The position numbers and the translations under genes are program-made. 64,000 bases of DNA from Allomuricauda sp. (lineage in GTDB: Bacteria > Bacteroidota > Bacteroidia > Flavobacteriales > Flavobacteriaceae), in NCBI RefSeq assembly GCF_002699205.1, contig NZ_PABT01000014.1, forward strand, positions 186,001 to 250,000. Reading direction: 5' to 3'. Shown piece by piece: positions 25,949 to 33,860 of the stretch (the stretch's first letter is position 1; each line of letters starts with the position of its first letter). The notes beneath the pieces are model-generated. The model worked only from the letters and a program-made list of their open reading frames with translations, was not told where the DNA came from and did no database searches.

Positions 25949-27144
25949 ACGAGGTTGGGAAGTTGTAGAACTATGTTCTTTTTGTGTAGGCCTCTTTTGA
26001 AGGAATTGGAGGTTTCATGTGAAATTTCATAACCCTTAACGGTATTGAGCAATTCAACTTGGTCTTTCCATTTAACAATGTCCTCCCTGTACCTTTGATT
26101 TGCCAGATCCTCATGTTCCAAACCTTTGCACTGATATTGCACTTCTATTTTCACTACGTCCTCTGATACCTTGATAACAATGTTAAAAAGTTGATTGGTC
26201 ACATTGTTTATGTTGGATTGTTCCACAATGTTTTCAAAAAGCGTTGGTATCACAAAAGTTGGTATAACGGCTTCTTTGGTTTTGTTGTTTTCCTTTTTAA
26301 TGGATATCGTATAATCAAAAGAATCGTCATACCTCAATTTTTGAAGCTTTAGGTACCAGTGCAACAAATCAATTTCGTTGTATAGAGAAGTGGTGTCCTT
26401 TCCAAGCTGGTTTAGGTAAAAGCGGACCAACCTACTGAATGTTGAAAAATAATCCAGGGCCGATTTGGTATTCTGGGTAGTGATAAAATATTGAACTGCA
26501 TTCAAAGAGTTAAAAACAAAATGGGGGTTTAGTTGGGAATTTAGGGCCTTGAGTTTAAGCTCTATCATTTCACCTTTTATCTTTAAAAGATTTTCTTGCT
26601 TTTCTACCAATCTTTTATTATCCCTAACATTTTTAATCTTAATTGCACAAATAGAAGCAATAGCAGAAAGTATTCTAAGGTGGCCTTGTGTGAAGAATCC
26701 TTTTTCCGGGTGCTCGCAATCAATTACGCCATAAAGATTGTCTTCATACGCTATGGGCACACATATTTCCGAAAGTCTATTGTCGTCATCGACGATATAA
26801 CGAGAATCTTTTGAAGTGTCAAGGATCAGTTCAGGTTTTCGGTTTTTTGCTACACTACCTGTAATTCCTTCGCCTATGGTTATTTCCACTGGATTGTAAA
26901 GCGTCCTGTCTTTTGGGCTTTTTGGGCCGTAAGCAGCTTTTTGCACGAGCAAATTTTCATCATGATCCACCAAATAAACAACGCAATCCACAAAACCTAA
27001 CTTGGAGATACAGTTCTTGGCTACATCCCATAGAATATCTTCTTCATTTTCCTTGCCCATGAGCGATTTGGAAAAGTATATGAGGATGTCCTCGAACCGT
27101 TCATTTTTCACATTGTCAGAGAGTTGGTTATTGTTTAGGATCAT
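25945..27144 (-). CDS. GAF-domain LytS-type histidine kinase, possibly a pseudokinase
   Basis: This 399-residue soluble protein has a GAF sensor domain (about 15-170), a short coiled linker, and a His_kinase (LytS) domain with QLNPHFVFNSLNA, placing the phospho-acceptor histidine near 208. The N-box remains as LFENIVEQS (about 302-310), but the glycine-rich ATP-lid (DNGxG) expected near 335-345 is not found; the sequence there is VQYQCKGLEHED. It may bind ATP poorly. No response regulator is next to it. There are no membrane helices, so the GAF domain would sense something in the cytoplasm. It overlaps the plsC end by 4 nt. Confidence 0.82.
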   Translation of the reverse strand: MILNNNQLSDNVKNERFEDILIYFSKSLMGKENEEDILWDVAKNCISKLGFVDCVVYLVDHDENLLVQKAAYGPKSPKDRTLYNPVEITIGEGITGSVAKNRKPELILDTSKDSRYIVDDDNRLSEICVPIAYEDNLYGVIDCEHPEKGFFTQGHLRILSAIASICAIKIKNVRDNKRLVEKQENLLKIKGEMIELKLKALNSQLNPHFVFNSLNAVQYFITTQNTKSALDYFSTFSRLVRFYLNQLGKDTTSLYNEIDLLHWYLKLQKLRYDDSFDYTISIKKENNKTKEAVIPTFVIPTLFENIVEQSNINNVTNQLFNIVIKVSEDVVKIEVQYQCKGLEHEDLANQRYREDIVKWKDQVELLNTVKGYEISHETSNSFKRGLHKKNIVLQLPNLV

Positions 27145-27173
27145 AATGTAAGAAAAATATGGGAATGTGGGCC

Positions 27174-27206
27174 ATAAAAAAGCGCTCCATAAAAACAGAG
27201 CGCTTT
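27174..27206 (-). terminator. Intrinsic terminator after the beta-barrel gene
   Basis: On the minus strand AAAGCGCT and AGCGCTTT pair around an 11-base loop and are followed by a T run. It closes the lipoprotein-sigma-barrel unit. Confidence 0.8.
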
Positions 27207-27251
27207 ACTGATTGCTTAAAGGAGCAATCTTCCTAACCAACTTCTTATAGG

Positions 27252-28694
27252 TTAAAACTTAAAGCTAAAACCACTGTAGACTCCAATGGTATAGGGTTGA
27301 AAAGAGCCTGATACGTTGGAAAATGTGTTCAATTGATACTTGAACACCGGCTCCACATTAACCCGGATTTTTGGAGAAAATTTATAATTAAGGCCCATGC
27401 CCACATTGGCACTAAAGTTCAAAGAATTTATATTATTGGCCTCACCCATTTCTGTGACCAAATCATCGGATTCCAACAATACTGAATTGTCCACAAGGAA
27501 TAGGGAACTGATTCCTCCAATTAGATCGATGCCGAATTTTTTGTCCAAAACGGCATAATTTATTTCCAACGGAACTTCTATATAACCAAGCTGTTGTAGC
27601 ATTTCACCTTCTAAAGAAGGTGTTTCGTTCAATGCAATTTCTTTGGAGCTAATGGTCTGTGGACTTTTGGCATTGTCCATACTTTGAACAATAATCGTTT
27701 CGGAGTTAGGGGTATAGTCTATATTGGCAATTTTATTGGCCGAAGCGGCTTGTAAAGTGGAAGAGAAAACCACATCATTGGTGCTGTAGCCATAATTTAC
27801 ACGGTGTATTCCAGAACGTATTTTTATTTTTTTTGCCACTTCGTAGGCAACGGTGAGACCATAGCTTAAATTTAGGTTGCCCGATTTTGAATTTGTAGCG
27901 AAGTCAGGGCCAACTGGGGACCCATCTCCTGTTGCATCAAAATATACGGGCGCCAAAGAAGGTCCAACCGACCATTTACCAGTTTTGTTTTCCGCTGCCA
28001 ATTCTTCTTCTGCGGTTTCTTGCTGTTCAATAGCATCGTAAATGGATTGTTTCTTATCTTCTTCCTCCTTTTTGTTCTGAGCTATAGCTTCTTCTTGTTT
28101 GTTGAACAATACCTGTTCGTTAAGGGATTCGTTCTTTTCATCTTTTGCAACGACCACCTGATTGTTGTTTAAGGTGTCCTCTTTTTTGGAGAGCGATGCT
28201 TCGGATTTGGTAAAGCTGCTATTTTTTTCTGCTTGGCCCACTACAGCCGCCCCAATTCTTTTTGGGTTGGATGAAGGGTTGGCAGCCACTGCTGTTTTGG
28301 AGTTAACATCCAAGTTGTTGTTTATCATTGGACTTCCCTTTTCTTCCAAAGCTTCGCTGTTCATCAAACGCTCTTTATTTGCAATCTGTGAAGGGTTGCT
28401 GGAATCATCTGTGCCCTTGTCGCTATTTTCGGAAGATTTCGGCAGAGAAATGTTTTCCCTGTCCGAAATAATTTGCTCTTCTTTTGGTTCTTCGGAAAAC
28501 GGATTGATTGTCAACAGAAGTATGGCCAAAGTAGCAGCTATACCCCCAAGGCCCCACCAAATTGGAACTGCCCGTTTTTTTTGTTTTTTGTTGTCCAAAG
28601 AAGCTTTAATGGAAGCCCAGACTTTTTGGTCTGGAACTTCCTGAAAGTCCTGAAAGCTTTCTTTGAACAATTGCTCTAAATTCTTTTTCCCCAT
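27252..28694 (-). CDS. Membrane-anchored protein with a C-terminal outer-membrane beta-barrel, linked to an ECF sigma factor
   Basis: This 480-residue protein has a basic cytoplasmic segment of about 43 residues (EQLFKESFQDFQEVPDQKVW), one membrane helix (about 44-62, WWGLGGIAATLAILLL), a long low-complexity Glu/Lys/Asn/Ser linker (about 65-235), and a C-terminal domain of amphipathic beta strands ending in phenylalanine (GVYSGFSFKF). The N-terminus resembles the anti-sigma-like heads seen next to ECF factors in Bacteroidota, and the C-terminus resembles an OMP barrel. The sigma gene lies 11 nt upstream. It may span the whole envelope and report outer-membrane state to the sigma factor; that is inference. 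Start ATG 28694; the frame also permits 28700. Confidence 0.75.
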   Translation of the reverse strand: MGKKNLEQLFKESFQDFQEVPDQKVWASIKASLDNKKQKKRAVPIWWGLGGIAATLAILLLTINPFSEEPKEEQIISDRENISLPKSSENSDKGTDDSSNPSQIANKERLMNSEALEEKGSPMINNNLDVNSKTAVAANPSSNPKRIGAAVVGQAEKNSSFTKSEASLSKKEDTLNNNQVVVAKDEKNESLNEQVLFNKQEEAIAQNKKEEEDKKQSIYDAIEQQETAEEELAAENKTGKWSVGPSLAPVYFDATGDGSPVGPDFATNSKSGNLNLSYGLTVAYEVAKKIKIRSGIHRVNYGYSTNDVVFSSTLQAASANKIANIDYTPNSETIIVQSMDNAKSPQTISSKEIALNETPSLEGEMLQQLGYIEVPLEINYAVLDKKFGIDLIGGISSLFLVDNSVLLESDDLVTEMGEANNINSLNFSANVGMGLNYKFSPKIRVNVEPVFKYQLNTFSNVSGSFQPYTIGVYSGFSFKF

Positions 28695-28705
28695 GATCAT
28701 GCTGT

Positions 28706-29236
28706 TTAAGCAATGTTTATTTTAGCTTTTTCAATTTTATCCCTCAAAATCGCTTTGGCACGTGCCAAATTGGATTTTGAAGTCCCGATGGATGTCCCCA
28801 ACATCTCACCGATTTCTTTATGGCTGTAACCATCCAGCACATACAGATTGAACGTTAACCTGTATTTATGTGGCAGTTCTTGAATATATCCCAACAATGT
28901 GGATAGGCTTATATCCGTATCTTCTGTATCTACCTCAATCTCATCTTCGATGTTTTCGGAAACCACGTTGAGGTGCTGGTCTTTTCTATATTTCTGTAAT
29001 ACCGTGTTTACGGTAATCCTTTTGATCCACCCTTCAAAAGACCCTTTAAAACTAAACTGATCGAGTTTGTCGAATATGGTAATAAAACTGTCGTGAAGGT
29101 TGTCTTCCGCTTCAGTTTTATTCCGGGAGTATTTTAGGCACATACCAAAAAGAACGCTCGAATATCTCCGGTACAATTCTTCTTGGGCCTGTCGCTTCCC
29201 TTTTTTACAGTTCTCTATTAGTTCTTCAAGATCCAA
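28706..29236 (-). CDS. ECF RNA polymerase sigma factor
   Basis: This 176-residue sigma-70 family protein has region 2 (about 20-85, with EAEDNLHDSFITIFDKLDQF and FEGWIKRITVN) and region 4 (about 118-170, with HKEIGEMLGTSIGTSKSNLARAK as helix-turn-helix). It lacks regions 1 and 3, as ECF factors do. The start is TTG 29236, since no ATG is near. It sits 28 nt downstream of a lipoprotein gene and 11 nt upstream of the membrane-anchored barrel protein, which is its likely regulator. Target promoters are unknown. Confidence 0.9.
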   Translation of the reverse strand: MDLEELIENCKKGKRQAQEELYRRYSSVLFGMCLKYSRNKTEAEDNLHDSFITIFDKLDQFSFKGSFEGWIKRITVNTVLQKYRKDQHLNVVSENIEDEIEVDTEDTDISLSTLLGYIQELPHKYRLTFNLYVLDGYSHKEIGEMLGTSIGTSKSNLARAKAILRDKIEKAKINIA

Positions 29237-29264
29237 ATGTTGGTCAATTCTGGATTGCTATCTA

Positions 29265-29708
29265 TTATATATTTGTTGAAGACTCAGTTACTACCGGAAC
29301 TTTGTATTCCAAGTAGGTCGCATTGCCCTCGGCATCATCACCTGCATAAAATCTAAAAGTATACTCTTCGGTATAAATTACGTTGAACTTTAAGGTGGCC
29401 ACTACTTCGTCAGTGGTATCGTTACATGTTCGGTTATCATCCGTGAGCACAGAGCCTATTACCACAACATCACGACCGGTCGTTGTCGTTTCTACTACGT
29501 CAAAACCTTCAAAAAAGGTACAGTCATTTGGTCTTCGGTAAGTTACATCAATGTTATAGGTTTTACCAAATTCAAATGATTCTGGCACATCTGCCTCAAT
29601 TGTGGTCAAGGCTGTAAAGTAAAAGTTGGGGGAATCATCGTCCACTTCGCAAGAAACGAACCATGAGCATGCCACAATGAACATAAATGGCATTAGCACT
29701 TTTTTCAT
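29265..29708 (-). CDS. Uncharacterised lipoprotein
   Basis: The family is not recognised. The 147-residue product has a signal segment and lipobox WFVSC (cysteine near 20), then an acidic, beta-rich domain of about 120 residues with two further cysteines (TFFEGF context C and RTCND) that could form a disulfide. It is probably outer-membrane attached and may face the surface. It is the first gene of the unit with the ECF sigma factor and the barrel protein, so it could be the sensor or a target of that system. Confidence 0.7.
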   Translation of the reverse strand: MKKVLMPFMFIVACSWFVSCEVDDDSPNFYFTALTTIEADVPESFEFGKTYNIDVTYRRPNDCTFFEGFDVVETTTTGRDVVVIGSVLTDDNRTCNDTTDEVVATLKFNVIYTEEYTFRFYAGDDAEGNATYLEYKVPVVTESSTNI

Positions 29709-29807
29709 AATAAAAATCCTTTTGTCCCTTAGATGTGCTGTACAAACAAGGGTTGCGTGGGATTTTCATAAGCAAAAGTTAATCTCCCAAAAAAATCGAT
29801 AAAAAGA

Positions 29808-30815
29808 TTATTCGCTTATCGCGGTAATGGCTTCTTTTATTTTTCCTTCCAACTCATCGGAAAGTTCTGGATTGTCCATTAAAAGCGATTTTACAGCATC
29901 TCTTCCTTGTCCGAGTTTGGTGTCTCCATAACTGAACCAAGAGCCACTTTTCTTGACAATTTCGTAGGCAACCCCCAAGTCAAGAATTTCCCCGATTTTC
30001 GAGATTCCTTCACCATACATGATGTCGAATTCTGCCGTTTTAAATGGCGGCGCCACTTTGTTTTTCACCACTTTTACCCTGGTCTTGTTCCCTAGCACTT
30101 CACCATCTGTGCTTTTTATTTGGGTTGAACGTCTGATATCCAATCGAACAGAAGCATAGAATTTAAGTGCATTACCACCCGTGGTTGTTTCCGGATTTCC
30201 GAACATCACACCAATTTTTTCACGTAACTGGTTGATAAAGATGACCGTGCAATTGGTCTTGCTTATGGTAGAGGTTAGTTTTCGCAGTGCTTGCGACATT
30301 AAACGGGCATGCAATCCCATTTTGGAATCACCCATTTCCCCTTCAATTTCACTCTTTGGGGTCAATGCTGCAACAGAATCCACGATTACAATGTCAATGG
30401 CACCGGACCTGATCAGGTTTTCAGTAATTTCCAAAGCCTGTTCTCCATGGTCGGGCTGGGAAATGATCAGATTATCTATGTCAACACCAAGTTTTTTGGC
30501 ATAAAATCGGTCAAATGCATGTTCGGCATCAATAAAAGCGGCAATACCTCCGGCCTTTTGTGCTTCGGCAATGGCATGTAAGGTCAATGTAGTTTTACCT
30601 GAAGATTCCGGACCGTATATTTCCACCACTCTTCCTTTGGGATAACCACCAACTCCGAGTGCAATATCCAGTCCCAGTGAGCCAGAAGGAATAACCTCAA
30701 CATCTTCAACAACACTGTCCCCCATCTTCATAACGGCACCTTTTCCGTAAGTCTTGTCCAACTTGTCCAGTGTTAGTTTGAGGGCTTTTAATTTTGCTTC
30801 TTTCTCTTTGCTCAT
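29808..30815 (-). CDS. recA: Recombinase RecA
   Basis: This 335-residue recombinase coats single-stranded DNA and drives strand exchange and LexA-type cleavage. Walker A is GPESSGKTT (about 69-77), the catalytic glutamate region is [10 protein letters not shown], Walker B is [10 protein letters not shown], and the L2 loop region is [23 protein letters not shown]. The length is normal. It is monocistronic and divergent from trhO. It may also act on the S24-type repressor encoded 8 kb away. Confidence 0.97.
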   Translation of the reverse strand: MSKEKEAKLKALKLTLDKLDKTYGKGAVMKMGDSVVEDVEVIPSGSLGLDIALGVGGYPKGRVVEIYGPESSGKTTLTLHAIAEAQKAGGIAAFIDAEHAFDRFYAKKLGVDIDNLIISQPDHGEQALEITENLIRSGAIDIVIVDSVAALTPKSEIEGEMGDSKMGLHARLMSQALRKLTSTISKTNCTVIFINQLREKIGVMFGNPETTTGGNALKFYASVRLDIRRSTQIKSTDGEVLGNKTRVKVVKNKVAPPFKTAEFDIMYGEGISKIGEILDLGVAYEIVKKSGSWFSYGDTKLGQGRDAVKSLLMDNPELSDELEGKIKEAITAISE

Positions 30816-30836
30816 GGTAAAAATTGATTAGGAAGG

Positions 30837-30868
30837 CTAAAATACCATTTCTTTCAACATGCCGCAAA
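30837..30868 (-). promoter_or_regulatory. Probable recA promoter
   Basis: On the minus strand TTTG (30865-30868), a 20-nt spacer and TATTTTAG (30837-30844) give a near match to TTTG-N-TAnnTTTG, with one mismatch in the -7 box. It lies 21 nt before ATG 30815. Confidence 0.4.
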
Positions 30869-30988
30869 GGGGACGCAACCTTTTTAATAACAATGCATCT
30901 TGAAGGTACTAACTCATCTTTATAGAGCTGATTACAGCTCACAATTGCTTGGAAGAAGAAAATTTTGCTATGAAAAAAGAGAAAGATT

Positions 30989-31010
30989 AAAAGGGCCGAA
31001 CGGCCCTTTT
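30989..31010. terminator. Perfect palindromic terminator between recA and trhO
   Basis: AAAAGGGCCG, two bases, then CGGCCCTTTT form a 10-bp perfect stem with A and T runs on both sides, so it can end transcription in either direction. It lies between two divergent genes where no end of a known gene needs it. A weaker hairpin, GAGCTG-N4-CAGCTC, lies about 60 nt upstream. Confidence 0.6.
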
Positions 31011-31041
31011 GATTTTCTACCCCTTTAATTATCTATCTTTG
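31008..31041 (+). promoter_or_regulatory. trhO promoter
   Basis: TTTG (31008-31011), a 22-nt spacer and TATCTTTG (31034-31041) fit the Bacteroidota promoter pattern. The -33 box overlaps the right end of the palindromic terminator. The ATG of trhO follows 43 nt on. Confidence 0.6.
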
Positions 31042-31084
31042 CCCCAGATTTTTTGAACCATTCTTGAACTTAACCAGGTATAGC

Positions 31085-32116
31085 ATGCAACTGTACAATA
31101 CATTAAGTGCAAAGGAAAGGGAGGCGCTTATTGAGGAAGCGGGAAAAGACCGACTTACCATCTCTTTCTATAAATATGCACACATTGGCAACCCCCAGCT
31201 TTTTAGGAACTATCTTTTCCTGACCTGGAACAGTATGGAAGTTCTTGGCCGTATTTATGTGGCCCATGAAGGTATAAATGCCCAACTTTCGGTGCCTGCC
31301 GAGAACTTTAACACTTTTAAAAAACATTTGGACAGTATCCCATTTTTGGAGAATGTAAGGTTGAACATCGCTATTGAGCAGGACAACAAATCATTTTTGA
31401 AGTTAAAAATCAAGGTTCGAAAAAAGATTGTTGCCGACGGATTGAACGATGAAACCTTTGATGTCACCAATAAAGGGGTCCATGTGGGAGCAGAACAGTT
31501 CAATGAACTTATCGAAGATGAGAATACCATACTGGTGGATATGCGAAACCATTACGAAAGTGAGATAGGTCATTTTAAAAATGCCATAACGCCCGATGTG
31601 GACACTTTTCGTGACTCACTGGATATTATAGAACAAGATTTAGCGGAGCACAAGGAAGACAAAAAATTGGTCATGTACTGCACTGGAGGCATCCGATGTG
31701 AAAAAGCCAGTGCTTATTATAAGCACAAAGGGTTTAAAAATGTATACCAATTGGAAGGTGGAATCATTGAATACACCCGGCAGGTAAGGGAGAGGCAATT
31801 GGAAAATAAATTCTTGGGGAAAAACTTTGTTTTTGACCATCGGCGTGGCGAACGGATTTCTGATGTGGTGATCGCCAATTGTCACCAATGCGGTAAGCCT
31901 TGCGATACCCACGTAAATTGTGCAAACGAAGCCTGCCATTTATTGTTTATACAATGTGAGGAGTGCTCCAGAAAAATGAACAATTGTTGCTCAATGGACT
32001 GTATGGAAGTGCATGCACTGCCCTATGAAGAACAAAAACGGTTGCGGAAAGGTAAGGGGGCCAGTAATAAAATATTCAAAAAAGGCCGCTCCCCAGTGTT
32101 AAAATACAAGAAATAG
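31085..32116 (+). CDS. trhO: tRNA uridine(34) hydroxylase, rhodanese family
   Basis: This 343-residue protein (YceA) hydroxylates U34 in tRNA anticodons. It has the N-terminal domain with HEGINAQLS, the central rhodanese domain with active-site cysteine in YCTGGIRCEKASAYY (near 195), and a C-terminal Cys-rich tail with CHQCGKPCDTHVNC and CEECSRKMNNCC, likely zinc-binding. ATG 31085 is preferred over TTG 31064, which only adds seven residues. Single gene, with a promoter at 31008-31041. Confidence 0.92.
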   Translation: MQLYNTLSAKEREALIEEAGKDRLTISFYKYAHIGNPQLFRNYLFLTWNSMEVLGRIYVAHEGINAQLSVPAENFNTFKKHLDSIPFLENVRLNIAIEQDNKSFLKLKIKVRKKIVADGLNDETFDVTNKGVHVGAEQFNELIEDENTILVDMRNHYESEIGHFKNAITPDVDTFRDSLDIIEQDLAEHKEDKKLVMYCTGGIRCEKASAYYKHKGFKNVYQLEGGIIEYTRQVRERQLENKFLGKNFVFDHRRGERISDVVIANCHQCGKPCDTHVNCANEACHLLFIQCEECSRKMNNCCSMDCMEVHALPYEEQKRLRKGKGASNKIFKKGRSPVLKYKK

Positions 32117-32218
32117 CATTTCACTACTGCAACAAATTGTACTATATTTACAACAAGTAATTTTTATGAACCCTTTTTAAGGAAACGCTTTAAGTTTCCT
32201 TAAATCAAGATATTAAAT

Positions 32219-33379
32219 ATGGCGTGTAGCAGTTGTTCAACCGGCAAGGATGGACAACCGCGTGGCTGCAAGAACAATGGAACTTGTGGCTCTGATGGTT
32301 GTAATAAGCTAACAGTCTTTGACTGGCTTTCCAATATGTCGTTGCCCAACGGTCAAAAACCTTTTGATTGTGTTGAGGTACGTTTTAAAAATAGTAGAAA
32401 GGAATTTTTCAGGAATACGGAGAATCTCGCATTGTCCATTGGGGATGTAGTGGCCACTCAGGCCAAATCCGGACACGATGTCGGGGTCGTTACCCTAACA
32501 GGCGAGTTGGTGCGGATACAAATGAAGCGCAAAAAAGTATCCCCGGATGATAAGACCATTCCAAAAATCTACAGAAAGGCATCCCAAAGGGATATTGACA
32601 TTTGGCAAAAATGTAGGAATAGGGAAGAGGAAATCAAGAAACGTTCCAGGGAAATAGCCATTTCGCTCAACCTTCAAATGAAATTGAGTGATGTGGAGTT
32701 CCAGGGAGACGGTTCCAAGGCTACGTTCTACTATACCGCAGAGGACCGAGTGGATTTTAGGCAATTGATCAAGGATATGGCCAAAGCCTTTGGTATCCGG
32801 ATAGAAATGCGCCAAATAGGGTATAGGCAAGAGGCCCAACGACTGGGCGGGATAGGTTCCTGTGGACGGGAACTTTGCTGCTCTACATGGCTAACGGATT
32901 TTAGGTCGGTCAGTACGGCATCCGCACGTTACCAGCAACTTGCCCTGAACCCTCAAAAATTGGCCGGTCAATGTGGTAAGCTCAAATGTTGTCTCAACTA
33001 TGAGTTGGACATGTATCTTGAAGCACTTAAGGATTTTCCGCCAGCAGATTGTAAATTAAAGACCCAAAAAGGGTTGGCTTTTTGTCAAAAAACGGATATT
33101 TTCAAGGAAACCCTTTGGTTCTCATACAAGGATGAACCTGCCACATGGCACGCCTTGACAAAAGATCAAGTGTTGGAGATTATTGAGCTGAACAAGAAAA
33201 ATGAAAAAATCCCAAGCCTTGAAGAGTACGCGGCGGATAATGTGGATGAAGAAAAAACTATTTTTGAAAATGTAGTTGGTCAAGACAGCCTTACACGTTT
33301 TGACAGGCCCAAAAAGAAAAAACGAAGAAAGAAAAAGAGAAGAAAGCCCAACCCAAAAGCATCATCCAATGCAAAATAA
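32219..33379 (+). CDS. ricT: PSP1 C-terminal domain protein, RicT-like
   Basis: This 386-residue protein carries the PSP1 domain (about 80-185) typical of RicT/YaaT. It has cysteine pairs in CGRELCC (about 218-224) and CGKLKCC (about 258-264), and a Cys-rich N-terminus with cysteines at 3, 6, 17, 23 and 28. The C-terminal 25 residues are strongly basic. In Firmicutes RicT acts with RicA and RicF as an Fe-S complex in RNA processing; those partners are not visible here. In Bacteroidota it is regularly followed by gldH, and here gldH overlaps its last 11 nt. The role in this phylum is unproven. Confidence 0.85.
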   Translation: MACSSCSTGKDGQPRGCKNNGTCGSDGCNKLTVFDWLSNMSLPNGQKPFDCVEVRFKNSRKEFFRNTENLALSIGDVVATQAKSGHDVGVVTLTGELVRIQMKRKKVSPDDKTIPKIYRKASQRDIDIWQKCRNREEEIKKRSREIAISLNLQMKLSDVEFQGDGSKATFYYTAEDRVDFRQLIKDMAKAFGIRIEMRQIGYRQEAQRLGGIGSCGRELCCSTWLTDFRSVSTASARYQQLALNPQKLAGQCGKLKCCLNYELDMYLEALKDFPPADCKLKTQKGLAFCQKTDIFKETLWFSYKDEPATWHALTKDQVLEIIELNKKNEKIPSLEEYAADNVDEEKTIFENVVGQDSLTRFDRPKKKKRRKKKRRKPNPKASSNAK

Positions 33380-33860
33380 ATTTTTGTTCATGCTCATTGC
33401 AGTTCTTTCCCTATCTTCCTGCAATGAGATGTTGGTTTATTCCGATTATCAACCTATCAAAGAGGGAAAATGGAGAATGGATGAAGGAGTCGATTTTCAA
33501 TTCTCTGAACTGGACTCAACGCAAACCTATAACATGTTCATCAATATAAGGAACGATGATTCTTTTGCTTTTAGCAACCTGTTTTTGATAACAGAGTTGG
33601 AATATCCCGGTGGAACCACCGTTAAGGATACATTGGAATACAGAATGGCGGACCCATCTGGACAATGGTTGGGGAAAGGATTGGGCAGTGTAAAAGAAAA
33701 TAAACTATGGTTCAAGGAAAACATCGATTTTCCCAATTCAGGCGTATATAAAGTGAATATCTCCCATGCCATGCGAAAAAATGGCGATGTGGAAGGCCTT
33801 CATGTTCTAGAAGGTATAACAGATGTTGGTTTGGAAATAGAAAAAGCACCCAAATTATAA
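33369..33860 (+). CDS. gldH: Gliding motility lipoprotein GldH
   Basis: From ATG 33369 the 163-residue product has a signal segment and lipobox LSLSSC (cysteine near 17), followed by the GldH pattern NEMLVYSDYQ and a beta-rich domain. GldH is needed for gliding and T9SS-dependent adhesin function in Flavobacterium. The start lies inside the end of the ricT-like gene, and the frame is open back to 33276, but only this start gives a lipobox. Its stop overlaps the PBP1A start (TAATG). Confidence 0.9.
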   Translation: MQNKFLFMLIAVLSLSSCNEMLVYSDYQPIKEGKWRMDEGVDFQFSELDSTQTYNMFINIRNDDSFAFSNLFLITELEYPGGTTVKDTLEYRMADPSGQWLGKGLGSVKENKLWFKENIDFPNSGVYKVNISHAMRKNGDVEGLHVLEGITDVGLEIEKAPKL

